This document shows, one piece after another, positions 44,659 through 45,511 of a stretch of 45,511 nucleotides of DNA. How positions within the stretch are numbered: the stretch's first letter is position 1; the number at the start of each line of letters is the position of its first letter. The notes under the pieces are model-generated. The model worked only from the letters and a program-made list of their open reading frames with translations. It ran no database searches and was not told where the DNA came from. The DNA is from an uncultured Bacteroidota bacterium (GTDB taxonomy: Bacteria > Bacteroidota > Bacteroidia > AKYH767-A > OLB10): assembly GCA_903881665.1 (NCBI GenBank), contig CAIRUC010000130.1:1-45511 (forward strand). The letters run 5' to 3'. The position numbers were made by a program, and so were the translations under genes.

Positions 44659-45511
44659 ATGAGAGGAAAGATTCTATTAATCGACACATTACATTCGTCA
44701 TTCAAATCGAGCCTTGAACAACAAGGTTTTGTTTGCGATGAAGGTTATAGCTTGAGTAAGGATGAAGTTTTGTCGATTATAGAGAAGTATAACGGCGTGG
44801 CTATCCGAAGTAGATTTAAAATTGATGCCGACTTCCTCTCCAAAGCATCACACTTAAATTTTATTGCCCGTGCCGGAGCAGGCATGGAGAATATTGACGA
44901 AAAAGCGGCATCGAAATATGGCATTCAACTCCTTAATGCTCCTGAAGGGAATAGAGATGCTGTAGGTGAACATGCCATAGGAATGCTATTAGCATTAACG
45001 AATCATTTATTACGTGTCGACAATGAAGTGCGGAAAGGCATTTGGAAACGTGAAGAGAATCGAGGAGATGAAATTCAAGGGAAAACAATTGGAATTATTG
45101 GCTTCGGAAATATGGGAACAGCATTTGCAAAAAAGCTTCAAGGTTTCGAGGCAATCTTACTTACCTATGACCCGTATATTACTATCGACAAACAGCAGTA
45201 TCCTTACGTACAACAAGTTTCATTAGAAACAATTTTTGAGCAGGCGGATATTATTAGCTTACATGTTCCGCTGACCAAAGAAACCAACAAAATGGTTAAT
45301 GCCGATTTTTTAAATAAATTCAAGAAGCCAATACGACTCATTAATACGGCAAGAGGTAAAGTAGTAGATACAGAAGGGTTGATGGAAGCAATGAAAATGG
45401 AAAAAGTTATTGCAGTTGCGCTCGACGTATTAGAATACGAAACAATTTCTTTTGAAAATATTGACGCATCACAATTACCAATCCCTTATCAATATTTAAT
45501 AAATAGCGAAC
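44659..45511 (+). CDS. D-isomer-specific 2-hydroxyacid dehydrogenase, 3' end outside window
   Basis: 284 codons visible. N-terminal substrate domain (GKILLIDTLHSSFKSSLEQQ; ARAGAGMENIDEKAASKYGI), then NAPEGNRDAVGEHAIGMLLA, NAD-binding GKTIGIIGFGNMGTAFAKKL (G-x-G-x-x-G), LINTARGKVVD with the catalytic Arg, and VALDVLEYE with the expected Glu. The catalytic His lies beyond the edge. The family includes phosphoglycerate dehydrogenase (serA), glyoxylate and D-lactate dehydrogenases; the NAPEGN loop is common in the PGDH group, but the substrate is not certain. Coupled to mgtE with a 1-nt gap. Confidence 0.88.
   Translation, partial: MRGKILLIDTLHSSFKSSLEQQGFVCDEGYSLSKDEVLSIIEKYNGVAIRSRFKIDADFLSKASHLNFIARAGAGMENIDEKAASKYGIQLLNAPEGNRDAVGEHAIGMLLALTNHLLRVDNEVRKGIWKREENRGDEIQGKTIGIIGFGNMGTAFAKKLQGFEAILLTYDPYITIDKQQYPYVQQVSLETIFEQADIISLHVPLTKETNKMVNADFLNKFKKPIRLINTARGKVVDTEGLMEAMKMEKVIAVALDVLEYETISFENIDASQLPIPYQYLINSE

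Overview
The window is AT-rich and almost certainly comes from the chromosome of a free-living Bacteroidota (Flavobacteriales/Chitinophagales-like). Evidence for this is an outer-membrane apparatus of type IX secretion (T9SS) style, a large SprB-repeat adhesin, a TonB-dependent receptor with a carboxypeptidase-regulatory N-domain, a bacterial GGGP synthase, and recurrent TAnnTTTG -7 promoter boxes (sometimes with a TTG/TTTG -33 box), the signature of the Bacteroidota primary sigma factor. Ribosome-binding sites are mostly weak, as usual in this phylum. I see no phage, integrase, IS element or CRISPR array.

Layout. 1-4065 (minus): a small secreted protein followed by a giant adhesin that runs off the left edge. 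4541-4959: tRNA-Leu(UAA) and tRNA-Gly(GCC), each with its own terminator. 4971-9653: housekeeping block with mutS (minus) diverging from trmH-like/ruvC (plus), then greA/HIT (minus). 9697-18771 (minus): a three-gene outer-membrane/surface operon of TonB-dependent receptor, 1397-residue secreted cargo-like protein and PorV/PorQ-family barrel. 19470-23027: smc. 23082-24362: two small secreted proteins and a lipoprotein that looks like a Rieske domain without its iron ligands. 24500-31897: ahcY, a phosphopantetheinyl transferase, GGGP synthase, an AraC regulator, pnuC/nadR-like NAD salvage, cystathionine beta-synthase and a signal-less BtuF-like protein. 31937-37859: a patatin/Omp85-like outer-membrane protein, then a duplicated two-component locus in which the first histidine kinase is a stop-riddled remnant, its response regulator is intact, and a second kinase/regulator pair is intact. 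38013-42764 (minus): ung, a BamA/TamA-like barrel, era and der. 43037-45511: a 41-residue lipoprotein, mgtE and a truncated 2-hydroxyacid dehydrogenase.

How genes work together. AhcY (SAH to homocysteine) and cystathionine beta-synthase (homocysteine to cystathionine) are consecutive steps encoded about 4 kb apart. PnuC plus the NadR-type kinase form an import-and-phosphorylate route for nicotinamide riboside. The TonB receptor/cargo/PorV-like operon is the best candidate for an under-described system: a receptor and a large secreted protein co-expressed with a dedicated PorV-type barrel. The two-component region shows recent gene decay that has left a response regulator without its cognate kinase. 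Ordinary housekeeping genes make up the rest.
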